Part shown: positions 48,272 through 56,855 of the stretch, piece after piece | Numbering within the stretch: the stretch's first letter is position 1 | How the letters are laid out: each line of letters starts with the position of its first letter | Source of the DNA: Chloroflexota bacterium | GTDB taxonomy: Bacteria > Chloroflexota > Anaerolineae > Anaerolineales > Villigracilaceae | Length of the DNA: 64,000 bases | Assembly: GCA_024224815.1 (NCBI GenBank) | Contig: JAAENC010000188.1 | Span: 1 to 64,000, forward strand | Direction of reading: 5' to 3' | The notes under the pieces: generated by a model | The model's input: only the letters and a program-made list of their open reading frames with translations | What the model was told of the DNA's origin: nothing | Database searches by the model: none | Program-made: the position numbers and the translations under genes

Positions 48272-50068
48272 ATGGCAGAACAAGAAAGATACGAAGATAG
48301 TGAGCTATACCGCATTCGTCACTCAACGGCGCATGTGATGGCACAAGCTGTAATGGAGATGTTCCCGGAAGGAAAATATACAATTGGACCTCCAGTGGAA
48401 AATGGTTTTTATTACGATTTTGATCTGCCACGTACCCTCACACCAGAAGATTTGAAGAAAATCCAAAAACGAACGCGTAAAATCCTGAGCGGCAAACATG
48501 AGTTTGTTAAGCAGGTACTTTCTGCTGATGAAGCACGTGAGATTTTCAAAGATCAGCCCTATAAATTGGAATTAATCGCAGGTTTGGAAGATGGCGGTTT
48601 TGATGAATATGGCAACAAACTCGATATAAAGCCAGAAATCTCTACCTACTCCCATGATAAATTTGTAGACCTTTGTCGTGGGCCACATGTTGAAAATACA
48701 AAAGACATAAATGCAAAAGCGGTTAAATTAATGAATATTGCCGGAGCCTACTGGCGCGGCGATGAGAATAATCCTCAGCTTCAACGGATTTATGGTACGG
48801 CATGGAATAGCAAAGAAGAATTGGACGCTTATCTCTGGCAATTGGAAGAAGCCAAAAAACGCGACCACCGTAAATTAGGTAAAGAACTGGATATTTTCGC
48901 CTTTGACGAAGAAGTTGGCCCCGGTCTCCCTCTTTGGCTGCCCAATGGCGCAGTTATCATCGAAGAATTAGAGCAACTTGCCAAGCAAATGGAACGCGAA
49001 GCAGGCTATCAACAAGTCCGCTCTCCACATCTGACAAAAGAAGACCTTTTCGTGCGTAGCGGGCATCTGCCCTATTATGCTGAAAGCATGTATCCGCCAA
49101 TGGAAATGGAAGGTGCAAATTATTTCATCAAACCGATGAACTGCCCAATGCACCACAAAATCTTTTCGGCGCGTCCGCATAGTTACCGAGACCTTCCGAT
49201 CCGATTGTCAGAATACGGAACCTGCTATCGCTACGAAAAAAGTGGCGAGCTTTTTGGCCTAATGCGCGTTCGCTCAATGCAAATGAACGACGCCCACATC
49301 TACTGCTCAGAAGCGCAATTCGAAGAAGAATTCATGGCAGTCATTGACCTTTATATGAAGTACTTCGAGATTTTCAATATTGATAAATACGTAATGCGTT
49401 TTAGCACGCACGCCAAAGAAGGTCTTGGCAAAAAATATATTGATAACGAAGCGCTCTGGATCAAAACAGAAGATATGGTACGCCGCGCTATGAAAAACGG
49501 TGGCGTAAATTATGTCGAAGTTGAAGACGAAGCAGCCTTTTATGGCCCCAAGATCGATGTTCAGGTCTGGAGCGCAATCGGTAAAGAATTTACGCTGGCA
49601 ACAAATCAGGTCGATTTTGCAGTACCACCCAAATTTGACCTTAAATTCACGAACGCTCAGGGCGAAGATGAAATTCCGCTTTGTATCCATCGCGCACCAC
49701 TCAGCACACACGAGCGCATGGTCGGTTTTCTTATCGAGCATTATGCTGGCGCATTCCCCCTTTGGATCGCACCGATCCAGGCTGTCATTATCCCGATCAC
49801 CGACGCTCACCTTGATTATGCTTACGCCGTCCAAAAGAAACTTAGAGCAGAGGGCATCCGGGTAAATGTCGCCGATGATAGCGCACGCATGAACGCTAAA
49901 ATCCGTAAGGCACAGAAGAAAAAAATCCCCTTTATGCTCGTTGTTGGGGATGCAGAAATGGAATCGGATGCCGTTGCCCTGCGCATGCGTGATGGCGAAG
50001 ACAAAGGCGCAATTCCTGTGGATGATTTTATCGCCCTCGCCAAAAAAGCAATCACGGAACGCTCTTAA
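48272..50068 (+). CDS. thrS: Threonyl-tRNA synthetase lacking the TGS domain
   Basis: 598 aa from the ATG at 48272, with AAGGAG six bases ahead. It opens directly with the editing domain (RIRHSTAHVMAQAVMEMFPE; HxxxH zinc-like motif, and VDLCRGPHVENT), so the usual N-terminal TGS domain is missing and the total is ~40 residues short of the common form. The catalytic core has motif 2 (RYEKSGELFGLMRVRSMQMN), CPMHHKIF and LCIHRAPLSTHERM, and the C-terminal anticodon domain is full. It makes Thr-tRNA in the cytosol. It is under T-box control. Confidence 0.95.
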   Translation: MAEQERYEDSELYRIRHSTAHVMAQAVMEMFPEGKYTIGPPVENGFYYDFDLPRTLTPEDLKKIQKRTRKILSGKHEFVKQVLSADEAREIFKDQPYKLELIAGLEDGGFDEYGNKLDIKPEISTYSHDKFVDLCRGPHVENTKDINAKAVKLMNIAGAYWRGDENNPQLQRIYGTAWNSKEELDAYLWQLEEAKKRDHRKLGKELDIFAFDEEVGPGLPLWLPNGAVIIEELEQLAKQMEREAGYQQVRSPHLTKEDLFVRSGHLPYYAESMYPPMEMEGANYFIKPMNCPMHHKIFSARPHSYRDLPIRLSEYGTCYRYEKSGELFGLMRVRSMQMNDAHIYCSEAQFEEEFMAVIDLYMKYFEIFNIDKYVMRFSTHAKEGLGKKYIDNEALWIKTEDMVRRAMKNGGVNYVEVEDEAAFYGPKIDVQVWSAIGKEFTLATNQVDFAVPPKFDLKFTNAQGEDEIPLCIHRAPLSTHERMVGFLIEHYAGAFPLWIAPIQAVIIPITDAHLDYAYAVQKKLRAEGIRVNVADDSARMNAKIRKAQKKKIPFMLVVGDAEMESDAVALRMRDGEDKGAIPVDDFIALAKKAITERS

Positions 50069-50095
50069 TTTAGGCTTGCTGCCGCTTGAAAGACG

Positions 50096-50132
50096 AAGTG
50101 CCTGTCACCTTAAAGGTGGCAGGCACTTTTTT
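50096..50132 (+). terminator. Terminator of thrS
   Basis: AAGTGCCTGTCACCT and AGGTGGCAGGCACTT form a 15-bp stem with one mismatch, followed by TTTT. The sequence resembles the inverted repeat at 12678-12772. Confidence 0.9.
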
Positions 50133-50144
50133 GCTCATAATCCT

Positions 50145-50672
50145 TTACTCGCCCAAATACTCAACAGACAAAATACCCGATAAAAAGAGCGCTTTTTCTG
50201 CACTATAAACGCGATAGCGATGCCCTTGCATAAAGGCATCATATTGTTCTGACTTAATGGCAAATTCTTCTTTGCCAATGACAATATAAAAGCTCGTCTG
50301 TGCAATTTGTGTCCCATCATCATCGATCATTGACTCTCGGCTGATAAACTGAACATTCCCCTCAACCTGGCCAATCTCTACAGTTGATTTTTCGAAAAGC
50401 CCGGAAAAAAATAAGAGAGAGACCGCTAAAAGTGCCGCAATCCCAAATAGCTTTAAGGGACTAGTGCCAGCAAAAGACATGCTTTGCAACAAAGGCAAGG
50501 AGAGAAAAATAGCAATTGTTAAAGCGATGATGCCCAGAATCGCAAATATGCCTTTATTCTTTCCCGTATTCTTTTTTACTCTCTCTTGTTGTGCTGGTGA
50601 TAACTCTCCCCGTCTATTATGCGCCAAATCGTCTGCGGAAAAGCCAAAGGCAGCCATTAATTTCTCGTTCAT
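50145..50672 (-). CDS. Two-helix membrane protein of unknown function
   Basis: 175 aa from the ATG at 50672, which has a perfect AGGAGGT ahead. A short N-terminal cytosolic part (FSADDLAHNRRGELSPAQQE) precedes two helices (GIFAILGIIALTIAIFLSLP; LKLFGIAALLAVSLLFFSGL), then a soluble C-terminal domain (VEGNVQFISRESMIDDDGTQ; EFAIKSEQYDAFMQGHRYRV). I do not know the family. It converges with thrS. A 15-bp inverted repeat lies upstream. Confidence 0.75.
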   Translation of the reverse strand: MNEKLMAAFGFSADDLAHNRRGELSPAQQERVKKNTGKNKGIFAILGIIALTIAIFLSLPLLQSMSFAGTSPLKLFGIAALLAVSLLFFSGLFEKSTVEIGQVEGNVQFISRESMIDDDGTQIAQTSFYIVIGKEEFAIKSEQYDAFMQGHRYRVYSAEKALFLSGILSVEYLGE

Positions 50673-50730
50673 TAGACCTCCTAAAATATCAATAACATAG
50701 AACTTAGGCAAAACACTTTTTCTCTGGAAG

Positions 50731-50779
50731 CAATGCTCTGCGTTGCGACTTGTCTACAGCACCCCAACGCAGAGCATTG
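50731..50779. repeat. 15-bp perfect inverted repeat
   Basis: CAATGCTCTGCGTTG and CAACGCAGAGCATTG are exact arms 19 nt apart, upstream of the 50145-50672 gene. The GCGTTGC/CAACGC core also occurs in the 113-bp dispersed repeat, which hints at a relation. Confidence 0.7.
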
Positions 50780-50863
50780 GGGGAAGGATTATAAAAAAAC
50801 TAAGTCCTATAAAAGAAATTCTAAGAAAAATTATAGCATGGTAGAAAAATAGCTTTAAAAAAG

Positions 50864-50895
50864 AAACCTGACAGGTCTTCAAGACTGTCAGGTTT
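50864..50895 (-). terminator. Terminator of the second deoxynucleoside kinase
   Basis: AAACCTGACAG and CTGTCAGGTTT arms with GTCTT/AAGAC inside, followed on the minus strand by CTTTTTT. It shares the CTGTCAGG core with 8972 and 30255. Confidence 0.85.
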
Positions 50896-50918
50896 TTGCT
50901 TGTAGACAACAATTATCG

Positions 50919-51581
50919 TTAATTAGTTGCCCTCGCAACTTCATCTGCTGCGAAGTTGACTTCTTTCTTTCCGGTTAGCATATCTGTTATTTTAGCGGCG
51001 ACCAAGTTCAAATGTCCGGGGTGGGCGACGTAGTCCAGGTCGTCGGCGGGGACTGTTAATACGGGGCAAAGCGTAAACCCGGTAATCCATGATTCGTAGA
51101 GGTCGTTTAATCCGCTTAAATAATCGGGGGCAATTTCACTCTCGTAATCGCGACCACGTCTTTCTATCCTTCTTAATAATGTTGATACAGATGCTCTGAG
51201 ATAGATGACAAGGTCGGGAGGGGGGAGAAAACCAATTACGGTTTCGTAAAGTTCTCTATAGGTTTCATAATCACGCGGTTGGATATGCCCTTGACGGAAA
51301 AGATTTTGGGCAAAGACTTCGGCATCTTCGTAAACGCTGCGATCTTGTATAACGGAAGTAGGATGGGTGGCAAGATCGTGGTGGCTGCGCAAACGATGTG
51401 ATAAAAAGAAAATTTGCGAGTGGAATGACCAAGCGGGCATATCTTCGTAAAAATCAGAAAGGTAGGGGTTTTCAGCGACAGGCTCGTAGAAGGGTTCCCA
51501 GCCTAGTTTTTTACAGAGCATTTCAACGAGGGTAGATTTCCCCACGCCGATATTGCCAGCAACAGCGACGAATTTTTTCAT
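50919..51581 (-). CDS. Deoxynucleoside kinase (second paralogue)
   Basis: 220 aa. P-loop AGNIGVGKSTLVEMLCKKLG, FHSQIFFLSHRLRSHHDLAT, SVIQDRSVYEDAEVFAQNLF with the DRS base-binding and RRIERRGRDYESE lid. It belongs to the same family as the kinase at 36733. Differences in the lid and base pocket suggest different base preference (for example dGK versus dAK/dCK), which I cannot settle. It is a single-gene unit with its own terminator. Confidence 0.92.
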   Translation of the reverse strand: MKKFVAVAGNIGVGKSTLVEMLCKKLGWEPFYEPVAENPYLSDFYEDMPAWSFHSQIFFLSHRLRSHHDLATHPTSVIQDRSVYEDAEVFAQNLFRQGHIQPRDYETYRELYETVIGFLPPPDLVIYLRASVSTLLRRIERRGRDYESEIAPDYLSGLNDLYESWITGFTLCPVLTVPADDLDYVAHPGHLNLVAAKITDMLTGKKEVNFAADEVARATN

Positions 51582-51615
51582 GAAGGTGTCCAGATTGTGT
51601 GATATACAAGAAAAT

Positions 51616-51649
51616 CGCCAAGATTCCGGATTTTTCTGGAACCTTGGCG
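51616..51649 (-). terminator. Terminator of the DsbA-like gene
   Basis: CGCCAAG and CTTGGCG arms with TTCC/GGAA inside, then TTTTCTTG on the minus strand. Confidence 0.8.
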
Positions 51650-51671
51650 TTTGAAATTTAGGTGAAAATTT

Positions 51672-52403
51672 CTAATTTATTTTTGCTAGCTCTTCATCAA
51701 TGATCTGTTGAAAAACCTGAAGCGGTTGGGCGCCAATAACAAGCTGCCCATTCACATAAAAGGTCGGGGTAGATTGTACGCCGATGCTGATGGCGTAGTT
51801 CATATCTTCCTTAACGAAATCAGAATATTTAGCTGAAGAGAGACAAGTTTCAAAACTGGCTGCATCTAATCCAAGTTGTTTGGCATATTCATGTAGTGCT
51901 GCTTCACGCAGGCCAAGCTCGCTTTCGAAGAGTTTTTCGTGATAGGGCCAATAGGCATCTTGGTCGTCCGCGCACATAGCTGCTTCTGCAGCAAGATAAG
52001 CATTTGCATGTATGCTGGTTAATGGGAAGTTGCGATAAACGAGTTTGATCTGGTCGGGATACTCTTCAACCAAGGGCAAATAAACTTCGTTATGCCATTT
52101 TGTGCAGAAGGGGCATTCAAAATCGCTAAATTCGACGATTACGATCGGTGCATCATCTGGCCCTTCGCTAGGGAAACCTTCGGTTGGCACATCGCGTGGT
52201 TCTGCAGGAGCCTGGGGTGCCTGATTTTCTTCTGCGCCAGGTTGCGCTGGAGCAGCAGGCGTTGATGGACTTGAGCCCCAAATAAAATAACCAAGAAGGA
52301 GACCTAATACAAAAGTCGCCATGGCAACCAGCGTATTTCCTTCTTTCTTTTTCATTGAAGCTAGTTTCTTTTCTTTTGGTGTGGGTTTAGTTTTATCATC
52401 CAT
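51672..52403 (-). CDS. Membrane-anchored DsbA-family thioredoxin
   Basis: 243 aa. One N-terminal helix (TLVAMATFVLGLLLGYFIWG) and a Pro/Ala-rich linker anchor a DsbA-like domain outside the membrane: VEFSDFECPFCTKWHNEVYL with the C-x2-C site CPFC, then YRNFPLTSIHANAYLAAEAA and TPTFYVNGQLVIG with the cis-Pro. It probably forms or exchanges disulfides in exported proteins. It lies directly downstream of MsrQ (34 nt), but a TATAAT 7 nt before its ATG suggests its own leaderless promoter. Confidence 0.92.
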   Translation of the reverse strand: MDDKTKPTPKEKKLASMKKKEGNTLVAMATFVLGLLLGYFIWGSSPSTPAAPAQPGAEENQAPQAPAEPRDVPTEGFPSEGPDDAPIVIVEFSDFECPFCTKWHNEVYLPLVEEYPDQIKLVYRNFPLTSIHANAYLAAEAAMCADDQDAYWPYHEKLFESELGLREAALHEYAKQLGLDAASFETCLSSAKYSDFVKEDMNYAISIGVQSTPTFYVNGQLVIGAQPLQVFQQIIDEELAKIN

Positions 52404-52410
52404 GCGGCGG

Positions 52411-52416
52411 ATTATA
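52411..52416 (-). promoter_or_regulatory. -10 box of a leaderless promoter (DsbA-like gene)
   Basis: A perfect TATAAT on the minus strand ends 7 nt before the ATG at 52403. It lies in the 34-nt gap after msrQ. Confidence 0.6.
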
Positions 52417-52437
52417 TCATCTCATATATGAGAGACT

Positions 52438-53070
52438 CTAGCGAGCTGTTTTCTGCATTTTTTTTGCTCTGAGTGAAGCAATCGCTTTTTTTATGGCAGG
52501 AAGTCTCAGGCTAAGTAAGATAAGTAATATTGCGGCAAAATACCAAGGGTCGAGTACGCCTTGTTTTACAAGCCAAATATAGTGAATAACAGCTAATAGA
52601 CCAGAAAGATAAGCCAGTTTATGCAGTTTTTTCCAGTTTTTCTTTAGGCGGCGCTGCCAACCTATAGTAGATGTAATCGCTAAGGCGAGCAAAATCAATC
52701 CCGTGATTAATCCGACAATGGCATAGCGTTTCTCGAGCAAGGCATCTTGAATGAGAGCCCAGCTAAAGGCGTAATCAAGGCCAATGAAAATCGCAAAGTG
52801 AATACTTGCATAGAGAAAACTGTATACGCCAAAGGGACGGCGGAGTTTGAGAACTTGCTTGAATTTAAATAAGGTATTCACTGGTGTACAGGCCAGCGAC
52901 AGCAATAATAAAACCAGCGCAGTTTTTCCTGTGCGCAAAGTGAAATTGCGGATCGGGTCAATACCTAGATTTCCGTTAGCAATATCCCATAACATTAGGG
53001 CCAAGGGAATTAACGAGCCAAGATGAGCGGCAATTTGCAAAGGGGTGAACTTCCATTTCTTTTTATTCAT
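52438..53070 (-). CDS. msrQ: MsrQ, heme-binding membrane subunit of the MsrPQ system
   Basis: 210 aa, six helices of the ferric-reductase-like fold. Conserved histidines occur in the helices (QIAAHLGSLIPLALMLWDIA; FLYASIHFAIFIGLDYAFSW; KLHKLAYLSGLLAVIHYIWL), which would hold b-type hemes. MsrQ passes electrons from quinol or flavin to MsrP. It starts 2 nt after msrP and completes the pair. PIRNFTLRTGKTALVLLLLS and ACTPVNTLF are also typical of the family. Confidence 0.92.
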   Translation of the reverse strand: MNKKKWKFTPLQIAAHLGSLIPLALMLWDIANGNLGIDPIRNFTLRTGKTALVLLLLSLACTPVNTLFKFKQVLKLRRPFGVYSFLYASIHFAIFIGLDYAFSWALIQDALLEKRYAIVGLITGLILLALAITSTIGWQRRLKKNWKKLHKLAYLSGLLAVIHYIWLVKQGVLDPWYFAAILLILLSLRLPAIKKAIASLRAKKMQKTAR

Positions 53071-53072
53071 GT

Positions 53073-54014
53073 TTAATAAAGGTTGTTGGGGTCCATTCCT
53101 TCGTAAAGATGGGCAACTTCATCGGCATAGCCATTGAGATAGAGTGTTTCGCGGCGTTTTAGCTCGCTAATTCTGCGCTCGGTAGCTTGCGACCAGCGCG
53201 GGTGATCTACAGCGGGGTTAACGTTGGCATAAAAACCATATTCGTTGGGGGCAATACCCTCCCAAAAGGTGGATGGCTGCTCTGCGGTCAGTTCGATCTT
53301 TACGATGGATTTAATGGATTTGAAACCATATTTCCACGGGACGACAAGCCGGATCGGTGCGCCGTTTTGGCCTGCTAAGCTTTCCCCGTAGAGCCCGGTG
53401 GAGAGAAGCGTGAGATCGTTCATTGCCTCATCCAAACGAAGCCCTTCCTGATAAGGCCACGGGTAAAGTTTGTTAATTAACCCGGGCATTTGGTCTGGGT
53501 CTGCCAATGTTTCAAATCGGACAAATTTAGCGTCGGATGTAGGCTCTACTTCATTTAACAAAGAGGCGAGGGTGAATCCATTCCAGGGGATAACCATGCT
53601 CCATGCTTCTACACAGCGCATTCTGTAAATACGTTCTTCAATGGTGAATTTGCTGAGCAAGTCTTCGATACCAAAGGTTTGGGGTTTGTTGACCAAACCA
53701 CTAACTTCTACTGTCCAGGGGGAGAAGACAAAGTCTTCTGCCAGTTTGGCAACACGTTCTTTGTCGGTAGTAAATTCGTAGTAGTTGTTGTAATTTAGAA
53801 CGGATTCTTTAGCGGTAAGCTCTTGGGTCAGATCTGTTGCTACTTCTTCTGCTGGCAAGTTAGAGGTTGCGGGCGTTGCGGGGATTTCTTCTTCCGCGCC
53901 ACAGGCTGCTAATAAAGCTGCTCCGGCGGTGACGATCCCGGCTGTTTTCAGAAAATCTCGACGAGAGAGATATTCTTCTTTGGATGTGATTTCAGATGAT
54001 TTTATTTTGATCAT
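53073..54014 (-). CDS. msrP: MsrP, molybdopterin methionine-sulfoxide reductase
   Basis: 313 aa sulfite-oxidase-fold protein. The leader [20 protein letters not shown] followed by AAC is a twin-arginine signal with a lipobox cysteine, so it may be an exported, lipid-anchored enzyme. The Mo-binding cysteine is in [38 protein letters not shown] and YGFYANVNP are MsrP (YedY) features. It reduces Met-SO in envelope proteins. It precedes msrQ and follows the Sec thioredoxin gene by 24 nt. MobA at 5467 serves the same cofactor family. Confidence 0.94.
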   Translation of the reverse strand: MIKIKSSEITSKEEYLSRRDFLKTAGIVTAGAALLAACGAEEEIPATPATSNLPAEEVATDLTQELTAKESVLNYNNYYEFTTDKERVAKLAEDFVFSPWTVEVSGLVNKPQTFGIEDLLSKFTIEERIYRMRCVEAWSMVIPWNGFTLASLLNEVEPTSDAKFVRFETLADPDQMPGLINKLYPWPYQEGLRLDEAMNDLTLLSTGLYGESLAGQNGAPIRLVVPWKYGFKSIKSIVKIELTAEQPSTFWEGIAPNEYGFYANVNPAVDHPRWSQATERRISELKRRETLYLNGYADEVAHLYEGMDPNNLY

Positions 54015-54038
54015 TTTCTTTTCCTTTTTAGATTTTGG

Positions 54039-54644
54039 TTATGGGTAGGTCTCAGCCAAGAGGGTTTGGATCATGGCTTCGGTTTCTTCGTATGCGCCTT
54101 CCCCTATATGAGAATAACGGATTCTACCCTCTTTGTCGATCAGGTAGAGAGTGGGCCAGTAGCGGTTTTTGTAGGCGCGCCATGTTTTTCCGTCATTATC
54201 TTGCGCAACGGCATATTCAATGCTGAAATTTGTGACTGCTTCTTTTAGGTTGTCCAGATCGTGCTCGTGAGCAAATTCTGGGTAGTGATTGCCAATAACG
54301 ACCAAGCCTTGGTCTCTGTATGCGTAATCCCATTCCCTCAACGAGGGAATTACTCTTTGGCAGTTTATTCAGCCAAAGGTCCACATTTCTAATAATACAA
54401 CTTTTCCGCGTAGATTTGCCAGGCGAAGAATCTCTCCGTTTGTATTCAGCCAAACATCATTTGAGAGTTCAGGGGCGAGGTCAAATCCGCCTTCGGGGGG
54501 CATTTTTTGTGTTGCTTCTGGTTCTATAGCAACATCTTCTGCCTGTGTTTCCGGTTCTGTTTTTTCTTGCATAGGCTCTTGTGCGGGCGGGCTGCATCCT
54601 GCTAGCAGTGCTAGCGCAAGAATAAGCCAAATTGAATATTTCAT
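54039..54644 (-). CDS. TlpA/redoxin-family lipoprotein, probable selenoprotein (Sec92, U-x-x-C)
   Basis: 201 aa counting one in-frame UGA as selenocysteine. A signal peptide ends in LLAGC (lipobox), an acidic linker follows, and the thioredoxin-like domain reads VVLLEMWTFG-U-INCQRVIPS, then LREWDYAYRDQGLVVIGNHY and PEFAHEHD. Relatives have a cysteine where U stands (WTFxCINC). The frame is open on both sides of the single TGA (54369-54371), conservation resumes at once, and a strong hairpin starts 15 nt later. I therefore read the TGA as Sec, not as a stop. The start ATG at 54644 follows GGAGGT. It is between DUF3179 and msrP. selA-D are not in the window. Confidence 0.85.
54324..54353 (-). 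promoter_or_regulatory. Candidate bacterial SECIS element
   Basis: On the mRNA strand, TCCCTC-GTT-GAGGGA is a 6-bp stem (8 bp if flanking AT/AT pairs) capped by a 3-nt loop starting with G. GTAAT and ATTAC form a second stem below. The loop begins 26 nt after the UGA, within the spacing used by bacterial SECIS hairpins. Confidence 0.72.
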
Positions 54645-54662
54645 ATTTACCTCCAATTTTGA

Positions 54663-56162
54663 TTATGGTTGTTCGTAGAGCAAGGTTTGCGGGAAGAAGG
54701 AGTACCAGCCGAACCAATAAGCGAGGTGTCCGTTAATGCGTGGGGCCAGTTCTCCGTCTGGGCCGATTAGGGCTTCTTCGGTAATTTGCCAAATATTAGC
54801 TTTTGAATCGAGTACTGTATCCGGGTTTTGGGTTGGGGAGAATATTTCTCCTATGCGGACGTAGGCTCGTACTTCGCCGCCAGCATTGTAGAAAACTTCT
54901 CCTGCGCGCTGACTATCACCAGTAACTGTCACTTCGCCGCGTGAGGCGATAAGTACTATTTCGGTTTTCCCTATTGTGTCATTAACAACTTCTTCTTTTG
55001 CAAGAATTTCTACAGGGTATGCCTTTGGAATATCTTCAATTTCCAGTGCGTAGATACGGTCTTTGTTAGGGAGCAGATTACTGCGCTGCCAGACAGGGAA
55101 CATTGTGTCTTCGTCGATGAAATAGTGACCATAAGCAGCGCCCGGAGAATAAGGGCGATTGTATCCGGTGTTAATATCGAGAACTTTTGTGTCCGGGTGT
55201 TGGGCGAGCCAAGCATCCCAAGTGCTAACGACGACGGGGAGTAAATCGAGCTTAATATCTGAGCCGACTAATTCTCCTAGTACAGGTTCACCCGTTAACT
55301 GATTCCATAAGGTGCGTGTTTGGCGGTCGTACATTAACTTATTGCTGCGGAAAAGAAAACCGGATGAGCCAAATGTATATTCTTCTCCATTGGATGCGCG
55401 ACCATCGTAGGCAACGCCGGCACCGCAAAGCGTGCAATATGCGAGGGATAGAGGTACACCACCGACTACGTCATTTGCCATTTCATGCCAATCCAGAATA
55501 CGAAGCGGGTAGGCACGATTATCTCCGTTAATGGAGATTCCAAAGACAGGCTCGTCACCGATGAGGTAGTCGGCTTCGGCTGCAGGGATCATTGTTGCAT
55601 TATCTAAGGCAGGAATGCCATCTACTTTAACGCCGCCCCAGACGATTTCTTCTGTGCGGATCGCAGAGGGATAATCATCTTGTAGAAAGGCTTCAAATTC
55701 AGGGTCTATTTGAGCGAGAAGTTGCCCTTTCCATCCTGTAAACCCGGGAGGGGGGACGAGGTCTGTGTTTCCGTACCACTCTACCCATGAAAACCAGTCG
55801 TAGCCAATGGATTGTCCACTGAGGATTTCGAGGGCTTCGAGCGGGGCGTTAAAGCCTATATTCCCGAAGACGCCCATTTGATTTATACGCAAGAGTTCAA
55901 TAAAAACGGCGATAAAGCGGGTATCTTCTGCTTTCAGGATAGTATCTACGGCTTGTTGAGAATCAGAGTTGGCGAGTTCATACATTAGCCGAGTTGCTTC
56001 TTCGTCTGAGAGAGGCGTTCCCATTGCTGGGGTTATGTTCTTTTCTTCTTCTCCTGAAACTTTTTCAGGTTGAAGGGTAGGTGCTTCGGGCGGGACAAGT
56101 GTTGGGGAACAGGCACTCAAGCCCAAAACAAGTGCGAGGCAAAAAAGGAGTGTTTTTTTCAT
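54663..56162 (-). CDS. DUF3179-domain lipoprotein
   Basis: 499 aa. The signal peptide ends in LVLGLSACSP (lipobox). The DUF3179 domain carries DYLIGDEPVFGISINGDNRA, YPLRILDWHEMANDVVGGVP and LSLAYCTLCGAGVAYDGR, with the CxxC pair typical of the family; GFLFRSNKLMYDRQTRTLWN and GLPYSPGAAYGHYF-like segments follow. The N-terminal ~150 residues hold a HEAT-like helical region. The function of DUF3179 is unknown. It is the middle gene of the redox operon and lies 18 nt from both neighbours. Confidence 0.9.
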   Translation of the reverse strand: MKKTLLFCLALVLGLSACSPTLVPPEAPTLQPEKVSGEEEKNITPAMGTPLSDEEATRLMYELANSDSQQAVDTILKAEDTRFIAVFIELLRINQMGVFGNIGFNAPLEALEILSGQSIGYDWFSWVEWYGNTDLVPPPGFTGWKGQLLAQIDPEFEAFLQDDYPSAIRTEEIVWGGVKVDGIPALDNATMIPAAEADYLIGDEPVFGISINGDNRAYPLRILDWHEMANDVVGGVPLSLAYCTLCGAGVAYDGRASNGEEYTFGSSGFLFRSNKLMYDRQTRTLWNQLTGEPVLGELVGSDIKLDLLPVVVSTWDAWLAQHPDTKVLDINTGYNRPYSPGAAYGHYFIDEDTMFPVWQRSNLLPNKDRIYALEIEDIPKAYPVEILAKEEVVNDTIGKTEIVLIASRGEVTVTGDSQRAGEVFYNAGGEVRAYVRIGEIFSPTQNPDTVLDSKANIWQITEEALIGPDGELAPRINGHLAYWFGWYSFFPQTLLYEQP

Positions 56163-56180
56163 CAGACTTATGGATAATTC

Positions 56181-56855
56181 CTATTGTCCAAAAGAGGCGC
56201 GTGAAAAAACAACATGGAAGGGCATGCAGTAAATGATGACGCCTTCGTATTGCGAGATGTCTACATCGGTGGCGATCTCATAGTTTTGGTTGCCCATATT
56301 TCCTTTGAGTTTGCCAAGATCAACAAAGTTGCCTATTTCATCGTGGTTGCTGCCTGCGATATTTTCGACGAGCAAGACGTGCAGATCGGGGCCATTGGTT
56401 ACGTTGAAGTTTTCAAATCGTAGAACCTGCTGGTTGCCTTGTTGGAAAATACTGGCTGTGCCAGAACCGCGATGTTGGTTGTCTGCGTCTTGAAATTCTC
56501 CTTCGCTGACCAATGCCCATTCAGCCTCGGCTTCTGTTTCGGGCATTTCTTCTTCCATTTCGTGGTCGGGCATCATGGTAGAAGCTGCTGCTACTTGTTC
56601 TTCAAGTGCTTGAGCTTCCTCTTCTGAGAGATTTTCTACAAACTCTTCGTCTATGCCTTCCATCGCCTCGTTGATTGCCTCTTCTGCCTCCTCGGGTGAC
56701 ATTTCAGCGAGTTCGCTCTCGCTGGGGATTTCAACAGCAGGAAAATCTTCTTCTATTGTTTGGCTGATAAAAAGTGGCGAGAAAAGCCACCATGCAAGGG
56801 CGAGGCCTGCAATTGCGAGAAGGCTTGCGCCTATAGTAGATATTGTCTTTTTCAT
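56181..56855 (-). CDS. DM13-domain membrane-anchored protein
   Basis: 224 aa. An N-terminal anchor ([20 protein letters not shown]) is followed by a long acidic stretch (~45-110, many Glu) and a DM13 domain: [40 protein letters not shown] and [22 protein letters not shown]13 has been proposed to carry electrons or bind metal outside the cell, with a conserved cysteine as here (IIYCMPF). It overlaps the kinase stop by 4 nt, so it is translated with it. Confidence 0.9.
   Translation of the reverse strand: MKKTISTIGASLLAIAGLALAWWLFSPLFISQTIEEDFPAVEIPSESELAEMSPEEAEEAINEAMEGIDEEFVENLSEEEAQALEEQVAAASTMMPDHEMEEEMPETEAEAEWALVSEGEFQDADNQHRGSGTASIFQQGNQQVLRFENFNVTNGPDLHVLLVENIAGSNHDEIGNFVDLGKLKGNMGNQNYEIATDVDISQYEGVIIYCMPFHVVFSRASFGQ

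Noticed and set aside
54039-54656. Two separate short genes or a nonsense-mutated pseudogene for the TlpA-like protein
   Set aside because: One in-frame TGA exactly at the catalytic cysteine with uninterrupted homology-like sequence on both sides and a SECIS-like hairpin is better explained by selenocysteine. Not excluded until selA-D are found.
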